DNA from: Fratercula arctica
Taxonomy: Eukaryota > Chordata > Aves > Charadriiformes > Alcidae
NCBI GenBank assembly: GCA_947846985.1
Contig: CANTUZ010000006.1
Span: 47,287,207 to 47,351,206 of the forward strand
DNA: 64,000 nt
Direction: 5' to 3'
Shown: positions 61,101 through 64,000 of the stretch, in pieces
Position numbering within the stretch: the stretch's first letter is position 1
Layout: each line of letters starts with the position of its first letter
Notes under the pieces: model-generated
Told to the model about the DNA's origin: nothing
The model's input: the letters and a program-made list of their open reading frames with translations, nothing else
Databases searched by the model: none
Made by a program: the position numbers and the translations under genes

Positions 61101-64000
61101 CAATCCTACTGAAATCTTCTACTTTCACTTCAGTTGAGCTAATGATCGGCCCATTTATGGAAGCTGGGACCCAGCAGAAAACTAAGATGCCCACATAGCT
61201 GCTGCCAGAGCGCCTGGCTGTTAGGTGTCTGCCTCCCGGGGTGAATTCCCATCCACACCAGTAACGCTAAGCTACTGGAGTCTCCATACACAGCAGAAGT
61301 CACATACTCCATAGCAGGCCCAAAGCCCCAGATGTTGAACTAGGCAACAGACAGAAGCAAGAACAAAGGAGGAGAAAGCAGGTACAGGATGGAAGAGTTT
61401 GAAATCCTGGCTCTTTCCAGGGCTTTAAGACCTGGACTGAGGCTTTAGGGTGGCACTGGCTGAAAACAGAGCCCAGCACCCACCCTGGGTGGGTGCTTAC
61501 AGCTGCTCTTGGGGAGGGCTAAGTACATCTTAACTCTTCTTTTAACTCCTGACTGCCAGGGGAGGGACTGATGATGCCAAGGTTTGCCACAGTCTAGAGG
61601 CTAAAGCCAAGAAACTGAGAAACACAAGTATTATACCCTCAGTTTCTTGGAGGGGGAGGGTGCCCGCAGCAGAATTCTGTTTAGAGAGGAAAGGCTACTT
61701 TGGGACATCAGTACCTCTGTCCTCATTGAAAACCTCCCCTCAGGCTCAGTAATAACTATCTTCAGCACAAGAATGGTGCAAGGTGAGTAGTTTACACCCT
61801 GAACTGTGTCACCGCTCTTATCACAAGATCCCTGGTGGCAAGCCAAAACAAGAACCGTAAGTAAAATTAGCTCTTATGTGGGAGGACTACCTCAAGGCCC
61901 ATCTCAGAGGGCTTAAATAGATCCTTACAGGGTTGCTTCGAAAGGGAAGGAGACACACAGAAGCTTTTCCACAATATCAACATCAGCTATTGCTTTGCTG
62001 ATGGTATTCCCTGTGTGGGTTGGGGTTTTGCCCTGTGGAACTAACCCAATATATCTTTTTTCCTACACACAGCCCCATAAACCCTCAGTAATCCCATTTC
62101 TACCCACGATTCAGATGTGCTGACCCCCAAAGGGACCCACCTCCCGGATGACTGGAGGCACAGGGGAACTGATCTCATGAAGCTCTAGGAAAATTCCTCA
62201 GGCTGGAATGTCTGCCCTGGTTGAACTTACAGTTAATGTCAGCAGATGTGTCCTAGCTACCTTTTATAACCAGAATATAATTACACAGAATGGTTTCTTC
62301 AGTGCAAAGCCAGTTTAATGATTTCTGCCACAGTCCACAGCCGTCTGGGCTGGTGGCACCAATACGGAAATGCTCCAGTCTGAGAAAATCCTCAGGAAAA
62401 AGAGCCTCAAAACAAGGGTGGTGGAAGGTAGCACAGTTTAACTTGGATTACCTCACTGACTGGTAAAATTCCCAAAACGGTTACATGATGGAATGGGAAA
62501 ATATCAAACATAGCTCAAGCACATGTAGAGACGGGCAGTTCTTAAGTAACTGGATAAATGGGTGCATGCAATAACTTCCTGATGAGTCTGTTGGTTTTAG
62601 GACTAAATAACACCTCTTGGTCCAAATCAGAAACTGTCCGTCTGTCTTAGCCTTTCCCCTCTGTTTTCACACCAGCACTGGTGTCCAAGGGTGAGGTGTC
62701 ACGAGGTACCTGGGTCACATTAACAGCTCAGGTGACAAAACAGGTGACTGTGTCACCGAAAGACGCAGTGCCGGTCCCAGCCAAATATTCCTACCAATTT
62801 CCTTGCACCTTGCCTGTCTGACCCCTTGGCAAGATGATTCAGCTCACTAAACCATCCAAACTATTCAGCCCTGTGCTTTGGGAGGGCTCCCACCCTGCCC
62901 ACGCTCTGAGCTGCAGGGCAAAGGTATGTGACACGCGTACAGCCGCTGGAGCGGCTCCAAAACAAACGCAGCTTGGCTAACATGCAAAATATAAAAAGCT
63001 AGACAAATAATACATACCTCAAGCACATTTTCCTACCTTTGTGGGATTAAAATCCCTCCCTGCATGTCTAGCCCTCTGCTCTGAAGCCTGTACCTCCCTG
63101 TGTAGGCAGGAGATCCCTGTAAAAAAGGAACACTTTATTACAAAAGCATTCTTGTCTCTTCCTCCCTCACCTACCAGCTTCTCTTGAAAAGATCACCCCA
63201 CACACACATTTTTTCCCCCCTTTTCTAAAAATACTTGGGAGAAAACCCCTTTTTCTTTTCAAAATCAGCCTCCCAACCCTTTTGCCAGTGAGGTTCGATG
63301 AGGGGCACCAGGAGATGCCCAGCCCCTCAGACAGCCTCCAACACTGTCCCTGGGTACCCCACCTGGGCAAACCACCAAAGTTTAGTGATGCTTTTCGTTA
63401 CCCCTGTGCTCAGTGCAGACGTTTCTCATCTCTTTACATTTCTAGGGAGGGCAAAGACAGCAGAAAAAAGCAAAGCTCTGATCCCAAATGGAATTTGAGC
63501 TTGCCACTGCTGCAGATACCGCTGTGGCCTGAGCTCTGCCAAGTGAGACTTCCCAAATCACCACAGTTTATTGCCCAACAGGAGGCTCGTACCAGAAAAC
63601 CTACCCCAAATTTGCTTTCATTTTGTAAGGTGTGCCATCATCATCCTTCTTCCCAAGCTGGGGTGTGGGGGGGGGGGATGGGGATGTGCCAGATGTCACA
63701 CTTATTGCTGTTATTGCGTGGCTTCCCCTTCCTCTCACAGTTACTAAGCTCAGGAAGCTTTACATTCAGATAATAAATATTATGGACTGATTGCAGTCAG
63801 ATATAGCAGAGTATTAGAAAAGCCTCAGATAAACCTCCAGTGTCAGACATCTGTACTCACTGAGGGCCATTGAGAAAGACAGGCTTGGAAAAAGTGAGTA
63901 GAAGAGATGAATATATTGAATTTTATTAGTCTACATGTACCAAGAAGGTACCAAAATACTGATTTCATGAGGCCATCTAAAAGCAGACATGCAGAAACAG

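Larger units (their letters stand above)
53389..64000. other. Right-hand stretch without recognised gene or CR1
   Basis: More than 10 kb of mostly unique, A/T-leaning sequence with no CR1 copy. Small items: an X-box-like GTTTCCATGACAAC at 54015-54028, a G9 run near 55221-55229, a 16-bp palindrome at 58180-58195 and a G10 run near 63667-63676. Frames up to 163 codons (63282-63773) show no known domain. FNDC3B coding sequence, expected next by synteny, is not recognisable here. Confidence 0.5.

Noticed and set aside
53389..64000. FNDC3B exons expected by synteny
   Set aside because: No fibronectin type III or proline-rich N-terminal sequence is readable; the gene probably starts beyond the window.
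1..64000. LTR retroviruses, CRISPR arrays, tRNA or rRNA genes
   Set aside because: No LTR pairs, gag/pol-like frames, spaced direct repeats, or cloverleaf/box A-B sequences were recognised by eye.

Overview
The window is vertebrate nuclear DNA, almost certainly from a bird. Two kinds of evidence support this. There are seven 5'-truncated CR1 LINE copies, several carrying the avian 3'-end signature (repeats of ATTCTATG, or its complement CATAGAAT). The two genes present have long introns with GT-AG boundaries and stand in the order known for the PLD1-TMEM212 neighbourhood of human 3q26.31. The species cannot be fixed from the sequence. There is no sign of bacterial, phage or CRISPR content.

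Left end (1-4013, minus strand): the first four coding exons of PLD1 (phospholipase D1). They encode the start codon, the N-terminal region and most of the PX domain, 179 residues in all. Splice phases agree across all four exons. The gene continues off the left edge, and its catalytic HKD domains lie outside the window.

Middle (4014 to about 47.3 kb): no recognisable coding exons. This stretch probably holds the 5' intron(s) and promoter region of PLD1 plus intergenic DNA. It contains all seven CR1 copies (10.6-43.6 kb), a 319-nt pure purine tract at 29.86-30.18 kb, long A/T and G/C homopolymers, small tandem duplications, and two CpG-dense segments (20.88-21.22 kb and 35.76-35.97 kb) that are the best candidates for PLD1 5' exon/promoter sequence.

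Right part (47.38-53.4 kb, plus strand): two exons of TMEM212, a small four-pass membrane protein gene typical of multiciliated cells. The first coding exon carries a C16-T11 homopolymer run inside the reading frame. Three FOX-type motifs and one X-box-like (RFX) motif sit within 150 bp upstream of its ATG. The later exon matches TMEM212 in two successive frames, so a 1-bp deletion (or an assembly error) breaks it at about 53,054. The short middle exon was not found. From 53.4 kb to the end there is no recognisable gene; the next gene in known synteny, FNDC3B, was looked for and not seen.

No new biological system was found. The items most worth checking are the state of TMEM212 (frameshift, homopolymer insertion, intact-looking ciliary promoter motifs) and the location of the PLD1 promoter.
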